Below are positions 36,501 through 44,713 of a stretch of 64,000 bases of DNA, in pieces. The stretch is from NCBI RefSeq assembly GCF_008247605.1, contig NZ_CP043420.1, positions 496,001 to 560,000 of the forward strand, written 5' to 3'. Every line of letters begins with the position of its first letter. Position 1 is the first letter of the stretch. A program made the translations under genes and the position numbers. The notes beneath the pieces were generated by a model that was not told where the DNA came from, ran no database searches, and saw nothing but the letters and a program-made list of their open reading frames with translations. The stretch comes from Kushneria phosphatilytica (lineage in GTDB: Bacteria; Pseudomonadota; Gammaproteobacteria; Pseudomonadales; Halomonadaceae).

Positions 36501-37348
36501 CAGTGCGCGCCTGGGAGGCGCTGTCGAAAATCACCGGCCGTGATCATGCCCATCTGGCGCTGCCCAAGTTTGAAGAGAAGATCCGCTTTCGCGACGTGGT
36601 GGCCCAGCCGCGCAAGATCATCTCCAGCCCCACCTGGTCAGGGCTCGAGGATGAGCACGTCTCCTACAACGCCGGCTACACCAACGTCCACGAGCTGATC
36701 CCGTGGCGCACCTTAAGCGGTCGTCAGCAGTTCTATCAGGACCACGCCTGGATGCGCGCCTTCGGCGAGAGCCTTTTGACCTATCGTCCGCCGATCGACA
36801 CCCGCGCGGCGATGGCCGGGGTCAAGCGCCCGGACGGCAACCGGAACCCCGAGCGGGTGCTCAACTGGATCACTCCGCACCAGAAGTGGGGCATCCACTC
36901 CACCTACTCGGACAACCTTTTGATGCTCACATTGTCGCGCGGCGGGCCGATCGTGTGGCTCTCAGAGGATGATGCGAAGTCGCTGGGTGTGGAGGACAAC
37001 GACTGGATCGAGCTCTACAACGCCAACGGTTCGATCGCCGCGCGGGCGGTGGTGAGTCAGCGGGTCAAGAATGGCATGGCGATGATGTATCACGCCCAGG
37101 AGCGCATTGTGAATGTGCCGGGCTCGGAGATCAGCGGTACCCGCGGTGGCATCCACAACTCGGTCACCCGCGTGTGTCCCAAGCCCACGCACATGATCGG
37201 CGGCTACGCCCAGCTCTCGTATGGCTTCAACTACTACGGCACTGTCGGCTCCAACCGTGATGAGTTCGTGGTCGTGCGCCGCATGCACCACATCAAATGG
37301 CTGGATGAGGAGGGTACTGACAGCGTGCAGGAGCCCGTCAAAAGGTGA
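33575..37348 (+). CDS. narG: Respiratory nitrate reductase alpha subunit
   Basis: Catalytic molybdopterin subunit, 1257 residues, reducing nitrate on the cytoplasmic face. The FS0 cluster ligands are His50, Cys54, Cys58 and Cys93 (HGVNCTGSCSW, RGCPRGA). Asp223 (FYDWYCDLPPASPQ) matches the Mo-ligand Asp222 of E. coli. There is no Tat signal, as expected. It follows narK by 22 bases, but a strong hairpin comes 10 bases after its stop and narH is about 1.1 kb downstream, which is unusual. GC is markedly higher than in narHJI (sample lines 67-75% against 48-57%), suggesting a different origin. Confidence 0.97.
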   Translation: MSYFLDRLQYMKKVRTPFAGGHGEMREENREWENGYRARWQHDKVVRSTHGVNCTGSCSWKIYVKNGLVTWETQQTDYPRTRPDLPSHEPRGCPRGASYSWYLYSANRLKYPLVRKALVKLWREALAQHPDPVDAWASIVEDPAKTAQYKRLRGMGGFVRADWEELETLVAASNVYTAKQYGPDRIIGFSPIPAMSMVSYAAGARYLSLIGGVCLSFYDWYCDLPPASPQTWGEQTDVPESADWYNSNYIIAWGSNVPQTRTPDAHFFTEVRYKGTKTVAITPDYAEVAKLCDEWLSPTQGTDSALGMAMGHVILKEFHLERPSEYFTDYVRRYTDMPMLVELEAREDGSFVPGRQLRAADFDQALGQDNNPEWKTVAWDETRDQLVVPRGSIGFRWGESEAGQGRWNLEPRDAEGDEVHLRLSQVNNHDEVVRVGFPYFGHIRHEHFNHVDGNDVLYHHLPARRLTLADGRQALAVTVFDLMVANYGIDQGLTLAGSEDDGATAIDQMRPYTPAWQEAITGVPAEQVTRLAREFADNADKTHGRSMIIVGAGLNHWYHMDMQYRGLINMLILCGCIGQTGGGWAHYVGQEKLRPQTGWLPLAFGLDWNRPPRQMNGTSFFYNHSSQWRFEKVEVKDLLSPLARREDYSGSLIDFNVRAERMGWLPSAPQLDTNPLRLAAAAEAAGKPLNDYVIHQLKSGDLRFASEDPDSPQNFPRNLFVWRSNLLGSSGKGHEYMLKYLLGTTHGLQGKDLGEMGGALPEEVEWREEAPEGKLDLLVTLDFRMSTTCLYSDVVLPTATWYEKDDLNTSDMHPFIHPLTAATDPAWESRSDWEIYKGIAKAFSRVCVGHLGEETDLVTQPLQHDSPGELAQVDVKDWKRGECEPIPGRTLPNLVAVKRDYPATYERFTSVGPLLDSLGNGGKGINWPTGPEIDLLGKLNRRKSEGPAEGRPIIDSAIDAAEMILTLAPETNGKVAVRAWEALSKITGRDHAHLALPKFEEKIRFRDVVAQPRKIISSPTWSGLEDEHVSYNAGYTNVHELIPWRTLSGRQQFYQDHAWMRAFGESLLTYRPPIDTRAAMAGVKRPDGNRNPERVLNWITPHQKWGIHSTYSDNLLMLTLSRGGPIVWLSEDDAKSLGVEDNDWIELYNANGSIAARAVVSQRVKNGMAMMYHAQERIVNVPGSEISGTRGGIHNSVTRVCPKPTHMIGGYAQLSYGFNYYGTVGSNRDEFVVVRRMHHIKWLDEEGTDSVQEPVKR

Positions 37349-37358
37349 GACTTCATTG

Positions 37359-37395
37359 AACGTATCAGGCGCTCCACCGGAGCGCCTGATACGTT
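37359..37395 (+). terminator. Strong hairpin immediately after narG
   Basis: A perfect 17-base-pair stem (37359-37375 with 37379-37395) and 3-base loop begins 10 bases after the narG stop and runs into TTTAAAG. It should stop or strongly attenuate transcription before the DUF488 gene and narHJI. Confidence 0.8.
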
Positions 37396-37447
37396 TAAAG
37401 GGTGAAGAACGTCACGCTTATCGTTCAGCAGATCACAGGCACCGATA

Positions 37448-37801
37448 ATGAATATTCAGCTCAAGCGCATCTACGACCCATATGACAGGAATGACGGCTA
37501 CCGCGTGCTGGTCGATGGCATGTGGCCAAGAGGTGTGGCGAAGGAAGACGCCCATATCGATGAATGGTATCGCGACATTGCCCCCTCGAAGGGACTGGTC
37601 AAATGGTTTGGTCATGATCGCGACCGCTGGCACGGCTTTTACGAGGCCTATCGCAGGGAACTGCGCGAGAGGGATTCCACGCTGTCGCAGACGCTTCGAG
37701 AACACGCCCGAAATGAAGGGCTGACGCTACTTTTTGCGGCGAAGGATGAAGAGTGCAACAACGCCGTGGTCCTCAGGGATTTTCTGAAACGTACCCATTG
37801 A
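37448..37801 (+). CDS. DUF488 family protein (YeaO-like)
   Basis: Small soluble protein of 117 residues. Family blocks are RVLVDGMWPRGVAKE, WFGHDRDRWHGFYEAYRREL and the C-terminal KDEECNNAVVLRDFL with a conserved Cys. The function of DUF488 is not established. The gene sits between narG and narH, after a terminator, where no gene is expected; it may have its own promoter around 37396-37440. Its base composition is like narHJI rather than the GC-rich narG. No clear ribosome site is visible before the ATG at 37448. Confidence 0.85.
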   Translation: MNIQLKRIYDPYDRNDGYRVLVDGMWPRGVAKEDAHIDEWYRDIAPSKGLVKWFGHDRDRWHGFYEAYRRELRERDSTLSQTLREHARNEGLTLLFAAKDEECNNAVVLRDFLKRTH

Positions 37802-38431
37802 GCGCTGTGTCGGACAATCACTGCCCGGGCCAACCCCCGGGTTCAAGCCATAAGATCATCGACCCTGGCAGGTTGGCCGACGGCCAGACTCGAACACCGG
37901 ACAGGGGACAGAGTGTTGTTCGAGTGTCACTGCTGCCAATCGCAGAATCTCCAGCATGGCTGGCGAGCCCATGTTTATCCGCATGGCCACTTCCAGTGAG
38001 GTTATCACTGTCGTCTCTTCGGGCATTCTCGCACTGAAGGGCAAGACCTGAAGCAGCTTGCAGGTCATGCCGGCTCAGCCATGGGTGATCAGGAAGGTGC
38101 CAGCCTTCAATTGATGGCTCATCTGACATCTCTTTGCTCAACCCTTGAAGAAGGCCCTGAAGGCAGTAAGTGAAATCATTCGGCCTTACTCCCAAAGAAC
38201 CTGTTTTCCCTGCAAGCCATGTCGGAGAGAGTGCCTCCCATTGTCATGTCATTGAATTAAAAGGGTTTATTGGTGATCCTGGGAGCTATTACCAAAGAGG
38301 TAGTTCGGCGCGCTTCTGCTTTTTCGTCTTGATCTGAATCAAAACCCCTTCGGCTGCAAGCGCACATGGTGTGCCCATGAAACAGCGCGGGCCCTGACAC
38401 GCCGCCCGCGCGTCAGCCGGAGACCGTGATC
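37802..38431. other. Non-coding gap between DUF488 gene and narH
   Basis: About 630 bases without a gene I can support. Short frames on both strands (for example minus 37856-38068) have no ribosome site or family match. ACTCGAACA / TGTTCGAGT (37888-37925) could form a stem with a 20-base loop. The last 110 bases form the narH promoter: a perfect FNR box at 38329-38342 and a TACCTCT NarL-type heptamer on the minus strand near 38298-38311. The first 500 bases may be gene remnants. Confidence 0.6.
38329..38342 (+). promoter_or_regulatory. Perfect FNR/ANR box upstream of narH
   Basis: TTGAT-CTGA-ATCAA matches the consensus at all ten positions. It is centred about 96 bases before the narH start. 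Its presence shows that narHJI very likely has its own anaerobic promoter, independent of narK-narG. Confidence 0.85.
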
Positions 38432-40006
38432 ATGAGAATTCGCTCCCAGGTGGGCATGGTGCTGAATCTCGATAAGTGCATCGGGTGCCACACCTGTTCG
38501 GTGACCTGCAAGAACGTCTGGACCAGTCGCGAGGGGGTAGAGTACGCCTGGTTCAATAACGTTGAGACCAAGCCGGGGGTCGGTTATCCGAAAGAGTGGG
38601 AGAATCAGCAGAAGTGGAAGGGCGGCTGGCTCAGGCGCCGAGATGGCAGTATCGAACCCCGTATCGGTGGGCGCTTTCGAGTATTGGCCAAACTCTTTGC
38701 CAACCCCGATCTACCCGAGATCGATGATTACTATGAACCATTCGATTTCGACTATCAGCACCTGCATCGTGCCGGTGAGAGCAGGCACCAGCCGGTGGCG
38801 CGGCCTCGCTCGCTGATCAGCGGTCAGCGTATGCAGAAGGTCGAATGGGGCCCGAATTGGGAGGAGATCCTCGGCACCGAGTTTGAAAAACGCCGCCGCG
38901 ACAGAAATTTCGACCGCATCCAGGCCGATATCTACGGGCAGTTTGAAAATACTTTCATGATGTATCTGCCCCGGCTGTGCGAACACTGCCTTAACCCGGC
39001 TTGTGTTGCTTCCTGCCCGAGTGGGGCGATCTACAAGCGCGAGGAAGACGGTATTGTACTGATCGATCAGGACAAGTGCCGCGGCTGGCGCATGTGCGTC
39101 TCGGGTTGCCCGTACAAGAAGATCTATTACAACTGGAAAAGCGGTAAATCCGAAAAATGCATCTTTTGCTACCCACGCATCGAATCGGGTCAGCCGACCA
39201 TCTGTTCGGAAACCTGCGTGGGCCGCATTCGCTCGCTCGGTGTGTTGCTCTATGACGCCGATCGAATCGAGGAAGTTGCCTCAAGCACCGATGAGCAGGA
39301 TCTCTATCATCGTCAGTGTGAGATATTTCTCGATCCACATGATCCCGAGGTGATCGCCCAGGCGCGGCGCGACGGTATTGACGATAACGTCATCAAGGCC
39401 GCTCAGGCATCGCCGGTCTACAAGATGGCCATCGATTGGCAACTGGCCTTGCCTCTGCATCCCGAGTACCGAACGTTGCCAATGGTCTGGTATGTGCCGC
39501 CACTTTCGCCGATCCAGTCCGCCTTCGATCTCGATAGTATGCCGTCAGATGGCGTGCTGCCGGATATCGAATCGCTGCGTATCCCGGTGCGCTATCTGGC
39601 CAATCTGCTTACCGCTGGTGACGAAGCGCCCGTTGTGCGGGCCCTCAGGCGTCTGATGGCAATGCGCCTGTACAAGCGCGCCCAGCAGGTCGAGGGGTAT
39701 GAGGCCACCGAGATCCTGGAGGCGGTGGGGCTTACGGCAGCACAGATCGAAGAGATGTACCGTTATCTGGCGCTGGCCAATTACGAGGACCGTTTCGTGA
39801 TTCCCTCCTCCCACCGCGAGCAGGCCCGTGAGGCCTTCCCGGAGCGCGGCGGCTGCGGCTTCTCCTTTGGCCAGGGGTGCAACGGGGGGGATAGCGCCGC
39901 CAGCCTGTTCGGCGGGCGCCGCCAGACGTCCACCCTGGTGAAGCCGGTCTCCTACTACGAGCCTGAAGTGACTCACGCCGATGAGCGGGAGGATCGCCAT
40001 GCGTAG
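38432..40006 (+). CDS. narH: Respiratory nitrate reductase beta subunit
   Basis: Fe-S electron-transfer subunit of 524 residues that links NarI haems to NarG. Four cysteine groups are complete: C16-C19-C22-C26, C183-C186-C191-C195, C216-W219-C222-C226 and C243-C246-C258-C262. The Trp at 219 marks the [3Fe-4S] centre, as in E. coli NarH. I use the ATG at 38432 with GGAG 9 bases upstream; the GTG at 38426 is too close. It overlaps narJ by 8 bases. It is separated from narG by the DUF488 gene and has its own FNR box. Confidence 0.97.
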   Translation: MRIRSQVGMVLNLDKCIGCHTCSVTCKNVWTSREGVEYAWFNNVETKPGVGYPKEWENQQKWKGGWLRRRDGSIEPRIGGRFRVLAKLFANPDLPEIDDYYEPFDFDYQHLHRAGESRHQPVARPRSLISGQRMQKVEWGPNWEEILGTEFEKRRRDRNFDRIQADIYGQFENTFMMYLPRLCEHCLNPACVASCPSGAIYKREEDGIVLIDQDKCRGWRMCVSGCPYKKIYYNWKSGKSEKCIFCYPRIESGQPTICSETCVGRIRSLGVLLYDADRIEEVASSTDEQDLYHRQCEIFLDPHDPEVIAQARRDGIDDNVIKAAQASPVYKMAIDWQLALPLHPEYRTLPMVWYVPPLSPIQSAFDLDSMPSDGVLPDIESLRIPVRYLANLLTAGDEAPVVRALRRLMAMRLYKRAQQVEGYEATEILEAVGLTAAQIEEMYRYLALANYEDRFVIPSSHREQAREAFPERGGCGFSFGQGCNGGDSAASLFGGRRQTSTLVKPVSYYEPEVTHADEREDRHA

Positions 40007-40748
40007 CCTGATCGTTCTGGCACGGCTACTGGATTATCCCACCCTGGCGTTGCAGCAGGCAGCCGATGAAATGAGGGCGGTCATCGAAGCCGAATCCCAT
40101 CTGCCGTGGGTACGGCGTCAGTCGTTGATGCAATGGATCGAGCGGATTGCCGAAAGCGACCTGCTCGATCTGCAGGCTGATTATGTGGCGCTTTTCGATC
40201 GCGGTCGCGCGACGTCTCTGCTGCTGTTCGAACACGTCCACGGTGAATCCCGTGATCGTGGTCAGGCGATGGTCGATCTGCTGGCGCAATACCGTGCGGC
40301 CGGGTTTGAACTCGACGCCCGGGAGCTGCCGGACTACCTGCCGCTCTTTCTGGAATATCTCTCCACTCGCCCCGAAGAAGTCATTGCTCAACAGCTGGGC
40401 GATATTGCCCACATCCTGGCGCGTCTGACTGCGCGGCTGGAGGAGCGGGAAGCCGATCAGGCACTGGCTACGGCGACGCTGCTGGCACTTATTGGTGCCG
40501 AGGATGAGATCACCGAGCATCAAAAGCAGGTGCGCGAGGAGAAGCGCGATGACACCCCCGCGGCTCTGGACGCGGTATGGGAAGAAGAGGCCGTGCGTTT
40601 TTCGGCCAGCTCGGATCAGGATTGCGCGGTTCGCTCCGCTGCCGGCCAGCGTCGCGCCCGGCAGCGTCAGAACGAAAAAGAGCGTGCCGAGCCAGTGCGT
40701 ATCATCGATCCTGCCACCTCGGTCGGCAGGGAGTCTCACTCCCACTGA
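39999..40748 (+). CDS. narJ: Nitrate reductase assembly chaperone NarJ
   Basis: Dedicated TorD-like chaperone that binds apo-NarG and guides molybdenum-cofactor insertion; 249 residues. The core motif region includes LPDYLPLFLEYLSTRP, matching the conserved NarJ/TorD helix, and LARLLDYPT at the start. The ATG at 39999 has GGGAGG 6 bases upstream and lies inside the end of narH. The last 45 residues are basic and polar (RRARQRQNEKERAE) and exceed the usual chaperone core. It belongs to the narHJI transcript, whereas its client NarG is made from a separate unit here. Confidence 0.93.
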   Translation: MRSLIVLARLLDYPTLALQQAADEMRAVIEAESHLPWVRRQSLMQWIERIAESDLLDLQADYVALFDRGRATSLLLFEHVHGESRDRGQAMVDLLAQYRAAGFELDARELPDYLPLFLEYLSTRPEEVIAQQLGDIAHILARLTARLEEREADQALATATLLALIGAEDEITEHQKQVREEKRDDTPAALDAVWEEEAVRFSASSDQDCAVRSAAGQRRARQRQNEKERAEPVRIIDPATSVGRESHSH

Positions 40749-40765
40749 GCCACAGGAGCATTATC

Positions 40766-41446
40766 ATGCTGGACTATCTGAATACCCTGCTGTTCGGGCT
40801 TTATCCTTATCTGGCCGGCTCGGTCTTTCTGATCGGCAGTCTGGTGCGTTTTGATCATGGGCAGTACACCTGGAAAACGGGCTCCAGCCAGCTGCTGAGC
40901 AAGCGTCGCCTGCGCCTGGGAAGCAATCTTTTTCATATTGGTGTACTGGTGATCTTTTTCGGACATCTGGTGGGTCTGCTAACGCCGCACTGGGCCTATG
41001 CATGGATGATCACACCGGGACACAAGCAGATCATGGCCATCGTGGTTGGCGGGATTGCCGGGGTGATGTGTCTGGCCGGCGGGTTGATCCTGCTCCATCG
41101 ACGTCTGTTCGATCCTCGTGTGCGTGCCAGCTCCAGTGTGGCGGATATCATGATTCTGTCGCTTTTAATGGTGCAGGTCACACTGGGCCTTCTGACCATT
41201 GCCTTCGCTGTGCACCACCTGGACGGTAGCGTGATGCTGCAGCTGGCCGAGTGGGCGCAATCGATCGTCTTCTTCCGTGGCGATGCGGCAGCGCACCTCT
41301 CCGAGGTTGGCGTGATCTACAAGCTTCATATCTTCGTCGGATTAACCATTATTCTGGTCTTTCCATTTACCCGTCTGGTGCATGTCTGGAGCGCACCGCT
41401 GTGGTATGTCGGTCGCCGTTATCAACTGGTACGTCGGCGTGCCTGA
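40766..41446 (+). CDS. narI: Respiratory nitrate reductase gamma subunit
   Basis: Membrane cytochrome b of 226 residues that oxidises quinol and passes electrons to NarH. Five hydrophobic helices are seen. Haem ligands His57, His67, His188 and His206 correspond to His56, His66, His187 and His205 of E. coli NarI. ACAGGAG precedes the ATG. It follows narJ by 17 bases and is followed by a parvulin gene after 29 bases, so narHJI and the parvulin are likely one transcript. Confidence 0.95.
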   Translation: MLDYLNTLLFGLYPYLAGSVFLIGSLVRFDHGQYTWKTGSSQLLSKRRLRLGSNLFHIGVLVIFFGHLVGLLTPHWAYAWMITPGHKQIMAIVVGGIAGVMCLAGGLILLHRRLFDPRVRASSSVADIMILSLLMVQVTLGLLTIAFAVHHLDGSVMLQLAEWAQSIVFFRGDAAAHLSEVGVIYKLHIFVGLTIILVFPFTRLVHVWSAPLWYVGRRYQLVRRRA

Positions 41447-41475
41447 AACGCAAGTCATGGTGTCAGGAAGCTCAC

Positions 41476-42291
41476 ATGGAACTGATTGAAACCCGTTCGT
41501 TACCAGCTGAACCGACGCTGTCGCTGCCTGAAATCAGGGTGGGGGGGCGCGTACTCGAGCCCGCCATGATCGCCGCGGAAATGCAGTATCATCCTGCTGC
41601 ATCGTCGCATGAAGCTCAGTTGGAGGCTGCTCGAGCATTGGTGGTGCGGGAGTTGATGGCCCGGCGTGCCGAAATGCTTGGCTTCAGGATCACCGAAGAG
41701 AATGAACAACACTGCGTGAGCCAGCTTCTGGAATGTGAAATCGATGTGCCCGAGCCGGACGACGCAGCCTGTCGTCGTTACTTCGAGGCTAACCGCGATC
41801 GCTTTTCACAGCCGCCTCGGTATCGCGTGCGTCATATTCTGCTGCCGGCGGCGCCGGATGATCAGATGGCACGTGATCAGGCTCGGGCATTGGGTAATGA
41901 GCTGCTGGCCGAGTTGTCACACAATCCCGAACGCTTTGACGAGTTGGCGCAGCGCTATTCGGCCTGCCCCTCGAAAGAGAGCGGCGGAGCACTGGGGGAA
42001 CTGCGCCCCGGTCAGACCGTACCCGAGCTCGACAACATCCTGAAGCGCCTGCCCGAAGGACTCTGCAAACGACCACTGGCCTCGCGTTATGGTTGGCATC
42101 TGGTCTCTCTCGATGAGCGTCTGGATGGCCAACCCGCTGATTTCGAAACAGTTCGGGATCGGGTTCGCAGGGTACTCCACGAGCAGTCGACTCGACGGGC
42201 ACTGCGTCACTATCTGCTGGCACTGGCAGAGGAAATCGGTGTCGAGGGCATTTGCCTGGACGATGACGCAGCGGGCGCGTTGATGCAGTAA
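41476..42291 (+). CDS. Parvulin-type peptidyl-prolyl isomerase of the nar operon
   Basis: Rotamase of 271 residues resembling NifM/PpiC. The N-terminal half is helical and SurA-like (AARALVVRELMARRAEML); the parvulin domain starts near residue 110 with YRVRHILLPA and has SACPSKESGGALGELRPGQ and RYGWHLVSLDE. No signal peptide is present, so it is cytoplasmic. CAGGAAG precedes the ATG at 41476. Genes of this type often follow narI in pseudomonads and halomonads, and it may help mature nitrate reductase; that role is inferred from position. Confidence 0.88.
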   Translation: MELIETRSLPAEPTLSLPEIRVGGRVLEPAMIAAEMQYHPAASSHEAQLEAARALVVRELMARRAEMLGFRITEENEQHCVSQLLECEIDVPEPDDAACRRYFEANRDRFSQPPRYRVRHILLPAAPDDQMARDQARALGNELLAELSHNPERFDELAQRYSACPSKESGGALGELRPGQTVPELDNILKRLPEGLCKRPLASRYGWHLVSLDERLDGQPADFETVRDRVRRVLHEQSTRRALRHYLLALAEEIGVEGICLDDDAAGALMQ

Positions 42292-42437
42292 CCCGGCCGG
42301 CCGGTCGCTTCAGTCAGAGCTGATGGTATACCCGGCAAGCTGCCTCAGCGGTATCGAAGGCGCCTGAAACGCTTTTGAAAATATCGCTGCATCAATGGTG
42401 ATGACGTGCGTGCTGTGCTGCCTCTCATCATGCGTTG

Positions 42438-43787
42438 CTATACAAACAGGGCGATCAGCATGGCCATCACCAGGGCACTGAGGCCGATCAGTGTTTCCAT
42501 GACGGTCCAGCTTTTAAGGGTGTCCTTTTCGGAAAGTCCGAGATAGCGGTTGACCAGCCAGAACCCTGAATCGTTGACGTGGCTGAGCACGGTTGAACCC
42601 GCGCCGATGGCAATGACCATCAATGCCGTCATGGGCGCATCCAGCTCAAGGGTGTTCATCAGTGGTGCAATCAGCCCTGCCGCCGTGATCATTGCCACGG
42701 TGGCCGAGCCCTGAATAACCCGGATTGTGGTTGCGATCAGAAAGCCCAGCAGCAAGGGTGGCAAATGGGTGCCCGCCATGGCGTTACCGATGACATCGCC
42801 TACTCCGGAGTCGCCCAGTGTCTGTTTGAAAACCCCACCGGCACCGGTTACCAGGATGATGATGCCCACCGGCTCCAGTCCTCGCGTACAGACCTCCATC
42901 ACTTGTTCACGTGGCATCCTGAAACGGTGGCGGAGCATATAGACTGTCACCAGCACCGTAATGATCAGCGCCGAAATGGGATCGCCGATAAAAATCAGAA
43001 AATGGGCCAGCGCGCTCGTATCGGACAGGGCCGCATTGGAAACCGTATGAAGAAGAATCAGTACCAAAGGCAGCAGGATCAGTCCGACTACCGTACCCAG
43101 CCCGGGGCTTTTGTCACTGACACGCTCATTGCTGGTGCTGAACATGTAATCAGGGACTTCGACATGCATGCGGTTGGCAATGAAGCGGCCGAATATCGGC
43201 CCGCACAACACCAGCACCGGCAGACTGGTGATCACGCCGAACAGTACCACCAGCCCCAGATCCGCCCCCAGCATGCCGCTGACGGTAATCGGCCCGGGCT
43301 GGGGAGGGATGAACTTGTGGGCTACCGAAAAACCGGCCAGCAGAGGAATGCCATACAACAGCAGTGACTTGCCGGTCCGCTTTTGCAGCGCATAAATCAT
43401 GGGCACCAGGATGATGAACCCCACATCGAAGAAGACCGGGATCCCTACCAGCAGCCCGGCGATCCCCATGCCCCAGTGAGCCCGATCCTCCCCCAGACGA
43501 GCGGTAATGCCGGAGGCCAGTCGATCAATCCCGCCGGAAACCTCCAGCATCTTGCCGAACATGCCGCCCAGGCCAATGATGATCGCCACCGATCCCAGGG
43601 TACTCCCCATGCCTTTTTCAACGGTCTCCATGATATCGGCCAGCGGCATGCCGCTACCGACGGCGACACAGATACTGGCAAGCAGCAGTGCAACCAGGGC
43701 ATGAATCCGGACCACCATGACCAGAATCAAGAGAACGACGATACTGGCCGCGGTAAGACCGATCAGCCAGATATCATGTGGTGACAT
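42438..43787 (-). CDS. GntP family gluconate/sugar-acid permease
   Basis: Inner-membrane proton symporter of 449 residues for gluconate or a related hydroxy acid. About 12 to 14 hydrophobic segments and GntP blocks are visible: IIIGLGGMFGKMLEVSGG, GIPVFFDVGFIILVP, FIPPQPGPITVSGMLGADLG and HVNDSGFWLVNRYLG. GGGAGG precedes the ATG at 43787. It stands alone, but an operator-like element just upstream (43833-43846) shares words with the site before the lactonase/udh operon, which hints at uptake of gluconate, glucuronate or an aldarate. Exact substrate unknown. Confidence 0.92.
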   Translation of the reverse strand: MSPHDIWLIGLTAASIVVLLILVMVVRIHALVALLLASICVAVGSGMPLADIMETVEKGMGSTLGSVAIIIGLGGMFGKMLEVSGGIDRLASGITARLGEDRAHWGMGIAGLLVGIPVFFDVGFIILVPMIYALQKRTGKSLLLYGIPLLAGFSVAHKFIPPQPGPITVSGMLGADLGLVVLFGVITSLPVLVLCGPIFGRFIANRMHVEVPDYMFSTSNERVSDKSPGLGTVVGLILLPLVLILLHTVSNAALSDTSALAHFLIFIGDPISALIITVLVTVYMLRHRFRMPREQVMEVCTRGLEPVGIIILVTGAGGVFKQTLGDSGVGDVIGNAMAGTHLPPLLLGFLIATTIRVIQGSATVAMITAAGLIAPLMNTLELDAPMTALMVIAIGAGSTVLSHVNDSGFWLVNRYLGLSEKDTLKSWTVMETLIGLSALVMAMLIALFV

Positions 43788-43832
43788 GTCTACCTCCCGG
43801 AGGCCGGGTCGATGGGTGAAGGCTAATGTGTG

Positions 43833-43846
43833 ATGTCATACAACAT
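43833..43846. promoter_or_regulatory. Probable GntR-type operator upstream of gntP
   Basis: ATGTCATACAACAT lies 46 bases before the gntP start. It contains TGTCATAC and CATACAAC, both also present in the dyad at 16722-16738. The shared words suggest a common regulator. Confidence 0.45.
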
Positions 43847-43951
43847 AGAAGCCATCTCCATCCGGAGACTATTCGCCATTCGTCCAGGCAGGGAGAAGAG
43901 GAGAGTCCATGGCTGGCCCGTTATATCGCGACCGCGTGAGTGAGCCACGGC

Positions 43952-44713
43952 TTACTCATGTCGCTCCAGAAAGCGCTGGACTCGTGTTGTCGTCGGGCGG
44001 GTAAAGAAGGTTTCGGGGTCGGCACGCTCGATCAGCAGACCCTTGTCGAGAAAGACCACCTCATCAGAGACTGCGCGGGCAAATGCCATTTCGTGGGTGA
44101 CGATGATCATGGTGTAGCCCTCGCCCGAAAGATCCCGAATCACCGAGAGCACCTCACCGACCAGTTCGGGGTCGAGAGCGGAGGTCGGTTCGTCGAACAG
44201 CATGACCCGGGGCTGCATCGCCAGAGCTCGGGCAATGGCCACGCGCTGTTTCTGTCCACCGGAGAGCGTATAGGGATACTGATGCATGCGCTTATCCATG
44301 CCGACCTTCTCCAGCAGCTGTCGGGCAAGCTGCTCGGCGTCATGGCGTTTCATTCCACGCACGTGAATGGGCGCTTCAGTCACATTGTGCAGCACGTTCA
44401 GATGAGGCCAGAGATTAAAGCCCTGGAAGACCATGCCGGTCATGGCACGGATTCTGGCCAGCGCGCGTCGGGACATGGGGCGCCCGGTGCGGTCATCGAT
44501 GCCGATGCGTTGACCATCGATATGGATAGTGCCGCGATCAGGCGTTTCCAGCCAGTTGATGCAGCGCAGCAGGGTGGATTTGCCCGATCCCGAGGCGCCA
44601 AGGATACTCACTACCTTGCCACGGCCGACCTCCAGGTCAATGTCGCGCAGAATCTCTACACCATCGAAGCTTTTCGAGAGCTTGCCGATGATCACGGCAG
44701 GGGCTTCAGCCAT
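43952..44713 (-). CDS. Polar amino-acid ABC transporter ATP-binding protein
   Basis: ATPase of a HisP/GlnQ-type importer, 253 residues. Walker A is GASGSGKST near residue 39, the Q-loop is [16 protein letters not shown], the signature is LSGGQKQR, Walker B is [14 protein letters not shown] and the H-loop is VTHEMAFA. The order in the operon is binding protein, permease, permease, ATPase, and this gene overlaps the permease by 8 bases. The close match to GlnQ/HisP motifs supports amino-acid or opine transport; the ligand is not determined. It is the last gene of the unit. Confidence 0.93.
   Translation of the reverse strand: MAEAPAVIIGKLSKSFDGVEILRDIDLEVGRGKVVSILGASGSGKSTLLRCINWLETPDRGTIHIDGQRIGIDDRTGRPMSRRALARIRAMTGMVFQGFNLWPHLNVLHNVTEAPIHVRGMKRHDAEQLARQLLEKVGMDKRMHQYPYTLSGGQKQRVAIARALAMQPRVMLFDEPTSALDPELVGEVLSVIRDLSGEGYTMIIVTHEMAFARAVSDEVVFLDKGLLIERADPETFFTRPTTTRVQRFLERHE

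Noticed and set aside
37881..37925. Segment GGCCAGACTCGAACACCGG resembling the reverse of a tRNA T-arm
   Set aside because: No matching acceptor, D or anticodon arms could be drawn around it, so a tRNA gene or remnant is not supported.
37753..38195. Short frames on both strands in the gap before narH
   Set aside because: They overlap each other and the end of the DUF488 gene, lack ribosome sites and match no family I recognise.
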